DNA from: Clitoria ternatea
Taxonomy: Eukaryota > Streptophyta > Magnoliopsida > Fabales > Fabaceae
Length of the DNA: 64,000 bases
Direction of reading: 5' to 3'
Assembly (NCBI GenBank): GCA_037962975.1
Contig: CM075676.1
Span: 28,143,001-28,207,000, forward strand
Shown here piece after piece: positions 24,579 through 35,236 of the stretch; positions within the stretch are counted from its first letter, which is position 1, and every line of letters begins with the position of its first letter. The translations under genes and the position numbers were made by a program. The notes beneath the pieces are model-generated. The model saw nothing but the letters and a program-made list of their open reading frames with translations, did no database searches and was not told the origin of the DNA.

Positions 24579-25658
24579 TACCAAACTGTTGTGAAAGGCC
24601 AACTTTTTTCCACCAAAATACAAGTTCAATACTTTAATATTTGAGGTCCCAAAACTACCTGTGCTAGAATTAACAACACAATCACACATAGCCATTAATT
24701 ACTTTTGGTCGTACACATAAATTGTTAGCCAAGGCCTCGATACTCAAGAGGGGGGTGAATTGAGTATTTCAAATTTTCGCGCGGAATCCCTTTCAAATCA
24801 GTTAGTAATATACAAATGATGCAATATAAAGGATGTAACAATTATGAAGCACATTTCATACTAAAACATATTGAGTTGAATGGACTATATTCAAGAATTG
24901 ATTTGATGAACAAAGCAAGTTATTGGCTTAGACAATTCTTGAAGTTCTTAGCATGCTATAATTAATTTCAATATAAGTATAACTTCAACAACTCAAATTA
25001 ATTAAGCATGATAGTTTACTAATTTGTTAACACCAATATTTTTCTTCTTTAATGAATAAATCCAATAATGTTTAAGTCAATTGATTCAAGGATTTAATAT
25101 TACCAAACCATCAAATATTCTAGGCATGCAAATCAAGTCCATAATAATAAAGAGTTTAAGGGAAGAGAGAATTTGCAAACCGATATAACGAGTTCCACCA
25201 CCCCGGTGTACGTCTCGCCTTCAAGCAACCTACTTGAAGGATTTCCACTATTGAGAATTTGAGATTACAAGCTTTGATCAATTGTCTCCTAGTGTCCCAC
25301 ACTCAAGAACCCAATCCTCACAAGCAAAGGGCAACCCACCCAATCTCACAATCTCTCAATATCCAAGGTTGAACCCCAACCTTAATCTCTAGGAATTTTG
25401 GTGTTTGATGGTTACAATGATAACTCTCCAATAGAGTGGATACACAACTTAAAGCTCATACAAAAATAACTCTCAAAGAGAGGATATACAAATTTAGCTC
25501 ACAAATTACTTTCTCTCTAACTCTTAAATAACTCACTAAGAGAATATGCCAATATAGAACAAGAGAGAATGAGTAGAAGAGAATGAAGCAAGGAGGAAGA
25601 AGTAAGCAAATGGAAATGCTTCAATTGCTTGGTGTAAGTTTTGCCTTCAACTCCTTCT

Positions 25659-25669
25659 CTATTTATAGG
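25659..25669 (-). promoter_or_regulatory. TATA box, copia 3' LTR
   Basis: Minus-strand CCTATAAATAG. The copy in the 5' LTR, at 31711-31721, would drive the element. Confidence 0.6.
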
Positions 25670-26025
25670 CTCCATGAGGCATGACAAATTCAAATTTGAA
25701 TTCCTCCATCACATGGCCTTGCATTATTTAATTCCTTGGAGCTTGAACTTGGAACATGCTTGTCTCAATTCAAAATGGCATTGCAATTCCAATGAAGCTT
25801 TTAATGTCTCCAAGAAGAACATGGCATGTGCATCAAGAAGCATGTTTGTCTTAATTCAAAATAATTCCATTTCCAATGTGACACATGCATGTGGAGAGGG
25901 ACAAAGTGTAAAGCATTGCCTTGAACTTTCCAACCATGTTGCACAATGTCTCCCTTTGAATTTTGAATATTTCTCTTCAAGTTTTAAACAATTCCAGCAT
26001 GCATTTAGGCTCCTGACAGGCGTGG

Positions 26026-26280
26026 GAATCGATTCTTTATACGTGTGAATCGATTCATAGCATGAAACTAAAGTTCCTGGGCATTCAACAACGTGTGAAT
26101 CGATTCTGGACTAGGATGAATCGATTCAACCAATGTAAAAGCACATTCTGGACCAAAATAAAACGCATGAATCGATTCAATGTGGTGTGAATCGATTCAA
26201 TCAACTTATATTGCATCCTGACCATATTTCCTTCGCATGAATCGATTCAAGTGGCTATGCATGGCTGTGTGAATCGATTC
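26026..26280 (-). repeat. Phased palindrome array, GAATCGATTC type (3' LTR)
   Basis: Eight perfect GAATCGATTC 10-mers start at 26026, 26047, 26097, 26118, 26169, 26189, 26239 and 26271; steps 21, 50, 21, 51, 20, 50, 32. Most extend to TGAATCGATTCA. Spacers of about 40 bp hold a TCCTGG-like box and end CGCAT or CGTGT. The array is 360-610 bp upstream of the TATA box in element orientation. Confidence 0.95.
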
Positions 26281-26547
26281 AATTACCTGATTCTCCATTT
26301 TCTTGTGCATTTTTCATCCTTTTGTCATGTCGTTGCATATGGCTTTGTTCTTTTGATCCTTAGGCACATTTGTTGATCATTTTTCACTTGTTTAAAACCT
26401 CTATAAATGCCTTGAATTATTTCTTTGGAATTCATCAATTTTCCATCATCAAACATAATTAATTCATCCATAAAAATATATATATGTTTGATCTTGATCC
26501 TCCATTTGTTGTGTCATTATCAAAACCTACATCAACATACAAATACA

Positions 26548-26560
26548 TTCTCCCCCTTTT
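26548..26560 (-). promoter_or_regulatory. Polypurine tract of copia element
   Basis: The plus strand TTCTCCCCCTTTT directly adjoins the 3' LTR; on the minus strand it is AAAAGGGGGAGAA, the expected plus-strand primer. Confidence 0.8.
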
Positions 26561-29540
26561 TGATGATGACAACAAATGTTTGTCTCTTGGGGTGTTAGTA
26601 TCATAACAATTCATATATATTGCAATAAAGACTCCCCCTATCATATATAATTTGATACCACATGTTAATGAAATCATAGACACAAGAAATCAAGAAAGTA
26701 TTTAAGAAACAAAGGTCTCTCCCCCTTAATATATGTTCTCTACTTCTTAATCATCTCCCTTTAATCATACAACACTTAAAAGATCTCTTACCTTTTACAA
26801 GATATTTTTATGCCATCTAGATAGTGTATATCTTCTCCCCCTTTCTTATATATTTCTCTCTTTATATCTTTCCTCCTTTGTAAAAGACTTTGTTCCATTT
26901 AGGGTGTATATATATATATCTTCCTATAATCTTCTCCCCCTTTGGCATCATCAAAAACTTTCCTTATGATAAAACAATAATCATATTAAATATTCTCTTT
27001 TTGGCATAAATGACATTGTATTCTTTTTACTAATCCTTTCACTAAACTCTCCCCCTTTGGCATCATCAAAAAGATCATCATCTTAATTGTATTCTATGCC
27101 ATCAAGATATAAACTCATGTAATCGAATAAGAGAGATTTAGAGCAAGAAAAACTCATAACATGATCAAGGATATATGCCAATTTTATGCATTTAGAGTCA
27201 ATAATCAATCACATAATTCATTTATCAAGTAAACATATAATTGATTGCTAACTCATTTTCAATCATGTAATTGATATTACTTTCAAGTATGGTAAGCGTC
27301 ACATGATTCTTTCCAAATAAGCAAACATATCATTTTAAATAAGTACATAATCTTCTCCTATTTTGGCATTATTAAACACACAAGGATATTCTTCCAAGTA
27401 AGCATATAGGTGAGTAGAATTGTAAGCATAAATGCCATAAACATAATCATAGAGAGGTAAAATGATGGATATTCATTCATGTGTATGCTCCCCCTTACTA
27501 TTGTAATTGATGTCACTTGTAAAAATATATACCACTTATTAACATGTGAAATCAATTTGATGAAGTTTGATACCAATTGTTGAACATATGTCATGCATTT
27601 AATAGATACTAATTGTTGAAAGATATACCAATTGTTAGAAGATCATAATGTATCATGCAAGATATTATCTCCTCCTTAGTCATTTAATAAACACTAAGAT
27701 ATCATGATATTTTCTCCCCTTTTTACATATATTGATACTAATTGTTATGAACCCAATTACACCAATTTGATCAAGTCTAATACCACTTGTGAGTCAATTC
27801 AATCAAGTTTAACACCAAATGTTATTGACACATGTAATAGAATACCAATTGTAATTGAATACCAATTGTATATAAAATTTATTAGTCAATCATCAAATAA
27901 TAGTGCTTGATGCATTCCTAGGTATCAAGGTAGTAACATAGAAGAATTTTCAACAATGTGCACTTAAATGTAGGTATCATAGCAATGGTGGAATGATTAA
28001 TACAACTTGTTGGCTTACTCATGCATTTGTATTGTAACACATGCCAATATATCTATATGATTTTTCTCATGACCCTTTTTGTGTCAAACATTCTTTTCTT
28101 GATCAACAACATTTATTTCTTATTCATTGTCCATGCCATTTGTTGCTAGTATCTAGTCATGATATCATTAGATGGATTTGCCAATTTAAGTTCTTGATAT
28201 CAATTATAAGCATTTAAGCATATTATCACAAGATTGTTGACATTCAAGCATACATCATAATGTTGTTCAAAAATTCTTTTCAATCTCAATGATGTATGTA
28301 TATTCAAATTCCTTTTCACATTTAAGATCATGCATCATCAAACATATATGTCACTCAAGATAGATGCCAATTTGCTCAAGCATGGTGTACCAAGGAAGGT
28401 CATGTCATGTATTATAATGCATTTTCTCTTGATATACCATGTATTATCACATATCATACATTGTCATTTACATGTCATCAAAATCATGCATTGTCATATT
28501 ACTAGTCATGAAATTAAAGTCTAGGCATAGAGCATACATACTTTCTCCTTAGGCATTATCAAAACCAACATATAATTGCATAGAAAATATTTTGCCTAAG
28601 ATTGTCAACTTTGTAAAACATGTAAGCATAACATAGTCCTAACTTAAAGCAACTTTAAGGTTTGTCATAATCAACTTGTCATAACAATTTTTTAATATGA
28701 AGTTCAATGCTACTTTTTATGAAAAGATACTTGCTTGTTAGGAAAAATAATATATCACTTGTATACAACATATGTATTTATCATCAAAGCATAGTGACAA
28801 GTATATAATCAAGAATATGTCCTCATGATCTCTTCCTCTTACTAATTCAATTGATACCATTGTTAAAGGAAGATGTTTGTCACTTAGATACCACTAGTTA
28901 ACTAACATATTTCTTGTTCAATAAATGATACATCATCAAGAATTCATATTTATTCATGCATCATTAAGCATTTATACATTATCAAGGATACATACATCAT
29001 ATATCATCAAGAGTTTATGCATCATTTAAGACTTTGAATTTAAGCATCAAGATTTAACATTTCCATGTTTTAATCCTTCCTAACACACATGGATGCAAAC
29101 AACTTTAATCATATCTCTTGTTTTTCATAGAATCAAACATATTATCCAAGTAATCATTCATCAAACTTTATACCAATCATTTAAATCAAAGTTTGATTTT
29201 CACACATCTAAATTCATTATGAACAAATATGGAATTTGGCTTTACAAAAATTATTTAGACACTTCAAAAAAAAATTATCAATCAAGTCCATAGATGTTTT
29301 AACATAATCAAGCATACAAACACATAGCAAACATGATAATTGATCAACTAGAGTAAGGATCCGATAGTACCTTATAGATGTGTGAAGCCTACGTCCTTAT
29401 CCTTTTCATCCCTTGTTCTTTGAGTGAAGATTGTGATTCTTGACTCCTTGGTAATTCGTCAATGAGAAATTGCCGATTGAAAGTGTTCCTACAAATTGTC
29501 AAGTTTTATGGTACCCTTTAAAAGTTGGGTCCTTTCTTGT
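26561..29540 (-). other. Noncoding interior of copia element with repeated polypurine tracts
   Basis: About 3 kb with no long frame. CTCCCCCT motifs (AGGGGGAG on the element strand) recur near 26632, 26718, 26834, 26934, 27049 and 27488, two of them followed by TTTGGCATCATCAAAAA. Phrases such as ATACCAATTGTT are also repeated. Pol has been lost from here or was never present. Confidence 0.7.
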
Positions 29541-29544
29541 TAGT

Positions 29545-30717
29545 TTAGGATTTCAAATTTGTTTTTGGAATCCATACCTTTCTTGTACACTTTTGACGGG
29601 ATTTCTTTATAAAGCAATTAGAAGATATATGACCATATATTCCACAATAAAAACATGTTGCATCCAAAGAGTAAGTCATAGTAGAATTGTAATGGTTCTT
29701 ATTATGTTCTATATGATTCCTTTTAAAACAATTAGGCAATGAGTTCTCTTTTCTTTCATGGTTTGTGCATCTAAGAGAAGATTTGGATTTTTCTTTGTAG
29801 GATGCACAAGGGTTCTTGTAATGAACTATTTTTCTTCTATCAAGTGTATGCTTTTGATCTTTAATAGGTGCACTTAGATTCTTTTGACTACTTGTAAGCT
29901 TACTAAGTGCTTCTTTTAGTTCTTTATTCTCTTTTTCAAGAAGCATACATTTGTCAATTAGCATACAATCTTTATTTCCATTACAAGTCCTAGGAGATGC
30001 ATTTGAAGCTACTAATTTATCATTTTGAGCTCTAAGATATTCTTTTTCTATGTGAACATCATGCAATTCTTTTTCAAGCGTCAAAATGGTTTGTTTAGAG
30101 CATGCATATTTCTTTGATAACAAGACAAATTTTTCATGCAATTCTTCAAATGCTTCTAATAATTCATCCTTATCAATTTCATCATCATTATCATCACTAA
30201 AAGCATTTAAAGAGCATACCTCATCATCTTGAGAGTGCTTTGTCATTAGGCATGCAATTTCTTCTTCCTTCTCGTTGGTCTCTTTTTTAATGCTTCTTTC
30301 GAATTCTTCATCTTGACTAGAAAGAGTACTAATTCTTGCATCTTTATCATCATTAGTATTTCCACAAATTGTTTCAAGAGTTTCCCACATTTCTTTAGCA
30401 TTGTTACAAGTAATAACTCTAGAAACATCATTAGGTTCTAATGCTAATGTGATAAGAATTTTAGCTCTAAGATTAAATTGTACCTTTCTTTCTTCTTCCT
30501 TAGTCCATAAGTTCATGGGCTTCATGCATTCTATATTATCAACAATGTATTTAGGAATGAAAGGACCAAATTGAATAGCATTCCATACCTTGAGGTCATA
30601 GGCTTGGATAAAGATTTTCAACCTTTCTTTCCAAATAACAAAGTCTTTACCATTGAAGATTGGTGGTCTATTTATTATTTCACCTTGTGGAAATGCATCA
30701 TAAGAAGTAGAGGCCAT
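29545..30717 (-). CDS. gag: Copia-type Gag (UBN2 family) with zinc knuckle
   Basis: An intact 390-residue frame. Residues 1-130 match the UBN2 type of copia Gag (start MASTSYDAFP, then FNGKDFVIWKERL and a Trp-rich core). A Lys/Glu-rich central part (about 135-270) looks coiled-coil, and a CCHC zinc knuckle lies near residue 360 (CFYCGIYGHISSNC), followed by a basic tail ending at the stop. Gag packages element RNA into particles. The ATG is 44 bp downstream of the primer site, the expected spacing. With no pol downstream, Gag may let the element ride on enzymes of a relative. Similar Gag is seen in SIRE-type lineages, which is inference here. Confidence 0.9.
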   Translation of the reverse strand: MASTSYDAFPQGEIINRPPIFNGKDFVIWKERLKIFIQAYDLKVWNAIQFGPFIPKYIVDNIECMKPMNLWTKEEERKVQFNLRAKILITLALEPNDVSRVITCNNAKEMWETLETICGNTNDDKDARISTLSSQDEEFERSIKKETNEKEEEIACLMTKHSQDDEVCSLNAFSDDNDDEIDKDELLEAFEELHEKFVLLSKKYACSKQTILTLEKELHDVHIEKEYLRAQNDKLVASNASPRTCNGNKDCMLIDKCMLLEKENKELKEALSKLTSSQKNLSAPIKDQKHTLDRRKIVHYKNPCASYKEKSKSSLRCTNHERKENSLPNCFKRNHIEHNKNHYNSTMTYSLDATCFYCGIYGHISSNCFIKKSRQKCTRKVWIPKTNLKS

Positions 30718-30760
30718 CTTGATCTCTTGAAGCGGTTAAGCTTGATCTTCCAAGAGTCAA

Positions 30761-30772
30761 GCTCTGATACCA
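30761..30772 (-). promoter_or_regulatory. Primer-binding site of copia element
   Basis: Minus-strand TGGTATCAGAGC, complementary to initiator tRNA-Met, two bases from the LTR end at 30775. Confidence 0.9.
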
Positions 30773-30774
30773 AT

Positions 30775-32599
30775 TGTTAGCCAAGGCCTCGATACTCAAG
30801 AGGGGGGTGAATTGAGTATTTCAAATTTTCGCGCGGAATCCCTTTCAAATCGGTTAGTAATATACAAATGATGCAATATAAAGGATGTAACAATTATGAA
30901 GCACATTTCATACTAAAACATATTGAGTTGAATGGACTATATTTAAGAATTGATTTGATGAACAAAGCAAGTTTTTGGCTTAGACAATTCTTGAAGTTCT
31001 TAGCATGCTATAATTAATTTCAATATAAGTATAACTTCAACAACTCAAATTAATTAAGCATGATAGTTTACTAATTTGTTAACACCAATATTTTTCTTCC
31101 TTAATGAATAAATCCAATAATGTTTAAGTCAATTGATTCAAGGATTTAATATTACCAAACCATCAAATATTCTAGGCATGCAAATCAAGTCCACAATAAT
31201 AAAGAGTTTAAGGGAAGAGAGAATTTGCAAACCGATATAACGAGTTCCACCACCCCGGTGTACGTCTCGCCTTCAAGCAACCCACTTGAAGGATTTCCAC
31301 TATTGAGAATTTGAGATTACAAGCTTTGAGAAATTGTCTCCTAGTGTCCCACACTCAAGAACCCAATCCTCACAAGCAAAGGGCAACCCACCCAATCTCA
31401 CAATCTCTCAATATCCAAGGTTGAACCCCAACCTTAATCTCTAGGAATTTTGGTGTTTGATGGTTACAATGATAACTCTCCAATAGAGTGGATACACAAC
31501 TTAAAGCTCATACAAAAATAACTCTCAAAGAGAGGATATACAAATTTAGCTCACAAATTACTTTCTCTCTAACTCTTAAATAACTCACTAAGAGAATATG
31601 CCAATATAGAACAAGAGAGAATGAGTAGAAGAGAATGAAGCAAGGAGGAAGAAGTAAGCAAATGGAAATGCTTCAATTGCTTGGTGTAAGTTTTGCCTTC
31701 AACTCCTTCTCTATTTATAGGCTCCATGAGGCATGACAAATTCAAATTTGAATTCCTCCATCACATGGCCTTGCATTATTTAATTCCTTGGAGCTTGAAC
31801 TTGGAACATGCTTGTCTCAATTCAAAATGGCATTGCAATTCCAATGAAGCTTTTAATGTCTCCAAGAAGAACATGGCATGTGCATCAAGAAGCATGTTTA
31901 TCTTAATTCAAAATAATTCCATTTCCAATGTGACACATGCATGTGGAGAGGGACAAAGTGTAAAGCATTGCCTTGAACTTTCCAACCATGTTGCACAATG
32001 TCTCCCTTTGAATTCTGAATATTTCTCTTCAAGTTTTAAACAATTCCAGCGTGCATTTAGGCTCCTGACAGGCGTGGGAATCGATTCTTTATACGTGTGA
32101 ATCGATTCATAGCATGAAACTAAAGTTCCTGGGCATTCAACAACGTGTGAATCGATTCTGGACTAGGATGAATCGATTCAACCAATGTAAAAGCACATTC
32201 TGGACCAAAATAAAACGCATGCATCGATTCAATGTGGTGTGAATCGATTCAATCAACTTATATTGCATCCTGACTATATTTCCTTCGCATGAATCGATTC
32301 AAGTGGCTATGCATGGCTGTGTGAATCGATTCAATTACCTGATTCTCCATTTTCTTGTGCATTTTTCATCCTTTTGTCATGTCGTTGCATATGGCTTTGT
32401 TCTTTTGATCCTTAGGCACATTTGTTGATCATTTTCCACTTGTTTAAAAACTCTATAAATGCCTTGAATTATTTCTTTGGAATTCATCAATTTTCCATCA
32501 TCAAACATAATTAATTCATCCATAAAAATATATATATGTTTGATCTTGATCCTCCATTTGTTGTGTCATTATCAAAACCTACATCAACATACAAATACA
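30775..32599 (-). repeat. 5' LTR of gag-only copia element
   Basis: 1825 bp, the same length as the 3' LTR. The TATA box is at 31711-31721. It carries the active-side copy of the palindrome array. Confidence 0.95.
32078..32332 (-). repeat. Phased palindrome array, GAATCGATTC type (5' LTR)
   Basis: Same positions as 26026-26280 shifted by 6052. Seven units are perfect; the fifth is GCATCGATTC, a single change that breaks the palindrome. Confidence 0.95.
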
Positions 32600-32604
32600 T
32601 AAAT

Positions 32605-33395
32605 AACCATTTAAAGGTTTTGAAAAGAAACTCCAAACTCTTATCATTTTCATGGTAAATGATGCTTTTAAATTAACCCCTGCTTTCCACAATCTTAGCA
32701 AACAAATATCACCATTATAATACATACATAAGATAAGTTTATGCTCATAAAATTTAAACTCCAGCAACAGAGTTGAAATTGGCACAAAAAAAGAATGACA
32801 CCAAAAACTAGAATCTAATAAGACTTTAACAACAGAATCAGAATCCCATACGCACTCAGAGAGAAAGAAATGGATGGCACCAAAAATCCAAAAATGCAAC
32901 TACAAACACACATCCAAATCACTACCGTTAACCCAACACTTCTAATTCAAAATTTTTGAAGAAATATCTAACAAGGAGAAAGAGAAAGCGACGCATACTC
33001 GTGTCCAACTGAGGCGGTGAACTCGAAACACTTGTGTAAGCTCTACACTTCAATTTGAAGCAAGACAGAATCAACTTCAATAGAAATCGCTAGAAAACAA
33101 AAACAAAAGATGAAATTAGAAATTCAAAAAATTCGAATCTGATTTGGAATTAGAGAACGGCGAGAGAGAGAGACTAACCGAATGTTTAAGTGAAACCTTT
33201 ATACGTTGTGAGAATGGTGGACAAGAAGAGTGGCAATACGAGAGGGAAGGAGACTTGGCTCTAACAGGGGCTTCGAACGAACGAACACAGTAAACCAAAG
33301 GAACGCAGGGCTTCAAAAGGATAGCTTCGCGGCTAGGGCTTTCGAGAGGAATAAGAGAGACTCCAAAACGAATCAAAAATTTATGAAACATTTCT
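32605..33395. other. Interior of CACTA, right of copia insertion
   Basis: No recognised gene. On the minus strand, 33391-32940 has a 5'UTR/promoter-like look (GA-rich then CT-rich, with GAGAGAGAGA near 33165), which could be the upstream part of the captured gene whose pieces lie at 21.5-24.6 kb. This is a guess from layout. Confidence 0.3.
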
Positions 33396-33595
33396 CACCG
33401 GTCCAAGCAGCAAACCGTTACAAATTTTATATTTCTCACTGGTCTAATTTTTAGACCGGTACAAACATAATTATTTCTCACCGGTCCAAATAGTAAACCG
33501 ATGTAAAGTTTTTTATTATTTACAAAATTGCCACTGCTTTATTTTTTACACCGGTCCTAATACGACCGGTGTAAAATGCTTATTTTGTACTAGTG
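33396..33595. repeat. 3' subterminal repeats of CACTA
   Basis: TTTCTCACCGGTCC and ACCGGTGTAAAA units mirror those at 20561-20952 and end in TACTAGTG. Confidence 0.85.
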
Positions 33596-34149
33596 TGCAA
33601 ATTAAAATTTAAGGGCCCACATATATAGGTAAGTTATGATGAAGATATTGCATAACATTCATGTATTTATAATTGATTGTGTATGTGATTGTGACTGATA
33701 TTATTATGTATTGGTTTGTGAAAACCCTTTGTTGCTTATGTCTTATTCAAGAATATTATATTCTGTTTCTCACTCCTTTCTTCGTGTTTTTGTTTCATAT
33801 GTTTTAAATTAATGGTTCAGAGGGAAGGATCGAGGAATCTCGACAGTGAATATAACACGTTCTAGAAAAGGAGCTCGGTATGAATACCGTGGTCCAATGA
33901 ATAAATAAAGTTATTAAGTAACTGCTTCTGGGCCATGGAGTTTCCTCTCTTTCTTATAATGTTTAATATTTATTTTCTTCAGATGAATGTAAAAATTACT
34001 TTTTAAAGTTTTAATAATATTTATGAGGTATTTCAGAAATGATGTATGTAATTTATTCTGATAGTTTCCTTTTAACAATCATTTCTTTAGTAAAAAAAAT
34101 TATGAATTTTTCTAGTATTTATTAAGGTATAACAGAGGGCGTTACAAAA

Positions 34150-34161
34150 TGGTATCAGAGC
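34150..34161 (+). promoter_or_regulatory. Primer-binding site of Tekay element
   Basis: TGGTATCAGAGC, complementary to initiator tRNA-Met, three bases after the LTR end at 34146. Confidence 0.92.
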
Positions 34162-34301
34162 AGTTAATCCAATAGGCCTGGGGAAAAGGTCTATCTTGCT
34201 TTATCTATAAACTCTGTGTAGTTAATAGAAAATAGAATATCTGACTTGGTAGTAACTGTGATTGATGTGACAAATCTCAGTTACTGTGAAACAGGAAACT
34301 A

Positions 34302-35236
34302 ATGGCCAGAAACGATCTTGCTGGAGTTGTAGAACGCTTAATCAATGCAATGGGAGCACGTGAAGGTCAAGGTAAAGATGCCTTGAGAAGGTTGGACTTA
34401 TTCGAAAAGCGCAATCCACCTCGTTTCAATGGAGGATATAACCCTGATGGAGCACAAACTGGATTCGAGAGATAGAGAAGATCTTTTGAGCATTGCAATG
34501 TAATGAAGCTGATAAGGTAGTCTTCGCTACTTACGCCTTATCTGAGGATGTCAAACATTGGTGGGATAGCATGCGTAGATAATTCAAAGTCAACAACATG
34601 GAGATCACTTGGGATTATTTCAAGGATATATTTCTAGAGAAATACTTTCCAGCTGATGTTAAAGAGAAAAGACAATTCGAATTCCTATCGCTGACCCAAG
34701 GAAACATGACCGTTAGAAAGTACACATCCAGGTTTAAAGAGTTGTCTCATTTTCATTCTCATTATAATGATACTACTAACGAAGGTGATCGGTGCACAAA
34801 GTTTGTAAATGGATTGCGACCAAAAATTAAAGAACCTATACGAATGCAGGAAATCCGTGAATTTTCTATATCGGTAAATCGCTGCAGGATCTTTGAAGAG
34901 GATCATAAGGATAGAATGACCAAAAGTCGTGAGCCCATTCACAAGTCGGGAGAAATGAGAAGTAGAGGACCTCACCATCACCAAAGAAGAGACTTCAGGA
35001 GAAATAAGTCTTACCAAGCGCCATTTTGCCAGTTTGGAGCAGCATCTGTTCCTAACAGACCCCAAGCTTCAACTGGAAGCTATTACCCGACATCTGCACC
35101 AAATTTTAAATGTTTTATCTATGGAGGACCCTATTTGAAAAGGGATTATCCTAAAAACACTTATGTTTGCTTTAAGTGTAATAAACCAGGTCATCACATC
35201 AAGGATTGCCCAGAGATGAAGAGAGAAAACCCTGAA
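34302..35236 (+). pseudogene. gag: Tekay gag, broken
   Basis: ATG 34302 opens a Gag of the Retrotrans_gag type. It is broken by a one-base loss near 34460, TGA at 34487-34489 (Arg expected) and TAA at 34580-34582 (Gln expected), then is open from 34598. The core motif FLSLTQG lies near 34682, and GHHIKDC belongs to a CCHC zinc knuckle near 35165. A second knuckle just before (near 35110) has lost its cysteine pair spacing. The acceptor-like ACAG just before the ATG could pair with the donor in the LTR. Confidence 0.88.

Larger units (their letters stand above)
20953..24717. other. Interior of CACTA, left of copia insertion
   Basis: About 3.8 kb with no transposase. A 90-bp block (21905-21990) is repeated at 22025-22110 and a 30-bp block at 23128 is repeated at 23192. 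Three minus-strand exon-like pieces are described separately; the rest is AT-rich and unassigned. Confidence 0.4.
24723..26547 (-). repeat. 3' LTR of gag-only copia element
   Basis: Plus-strand ends TGTTAGCC and AAATACA. It carries the palindrome array (26026-26280) upstream of the TATA box (25659-25669) in element orientation. A 135-codon frame at 25641-26048 runs antisense and occurs in both LTRs; I take it as non-functional. Confidence 0.95.
24718..32604 (-). mobile_element. Gag-only copia-type retrotransposon, TSD TAAAT
   Basis: Body 24723-32599 on the minus strand, with TAAAT on both sides (24718-24722, 32600-32604). Two LTRs of exactly 1825 bp, primer site 30761-30772, polypurine tract at 26548-26560. 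Only gag (29545-30717) is coded; no protease, integrase or RT is present in the 3 kb between gag and the 3' LTR. So it is a non-autonomous element needing enzymes from a relative. I counted about 15 substitutions and no length change between the LTRs, under 1 percent, so it is the youngest dated insertion here. Confidence 0.93.
20558..33598. mobile_element. Non-autonomous CACTA transposon, TSD TGC
   Basis: Starts CACTAGTAGAAAAAAGG at 20561 and ends TACTAGTG at 33595; TGC lies on both sides (20558-20560, 33596-33598). The empty site is preserved in the 3' LTR at about 45037, where CCCACTACAAATT reads through (here CCCACTGC). The element is 13,035 bp, or about 5.15 kb without the copia element inside. 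No transposase was found, so it would need a partner. The interior has sequence that looks like captured gene fragments. Confidence 0.9.
17997..34146 (+). repeat. 5' LTR of Tekay element, interrupted by CACTA
   Basis: Begins TGTAACACCCC at 17997 and ends GCGTTACA at 34146. Removing the CACTA and one TSD copy leaves 3112 bp. It matches the 3' LTR 42510-45586 through its whole length, including the last 500 bp (33599-34146 against 45037-45586). Contains a TATA box, a donor-like AAG/GTAAGA and the TACTATT minisatellite. Confidence 0.9.

Noticed and set aside
25641..26048. Host gene of 135 codons
   Set aside because: It lies inside an LTR, antisense to the element, and is duplicated with the LTR.
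26026..26280. CRISPR-like array of short repeats
   Set aside because: The repeat is only 10-12 bp and palindromic, spacers resemble each other, no cas genes exist and the DNA is plant nuclear.
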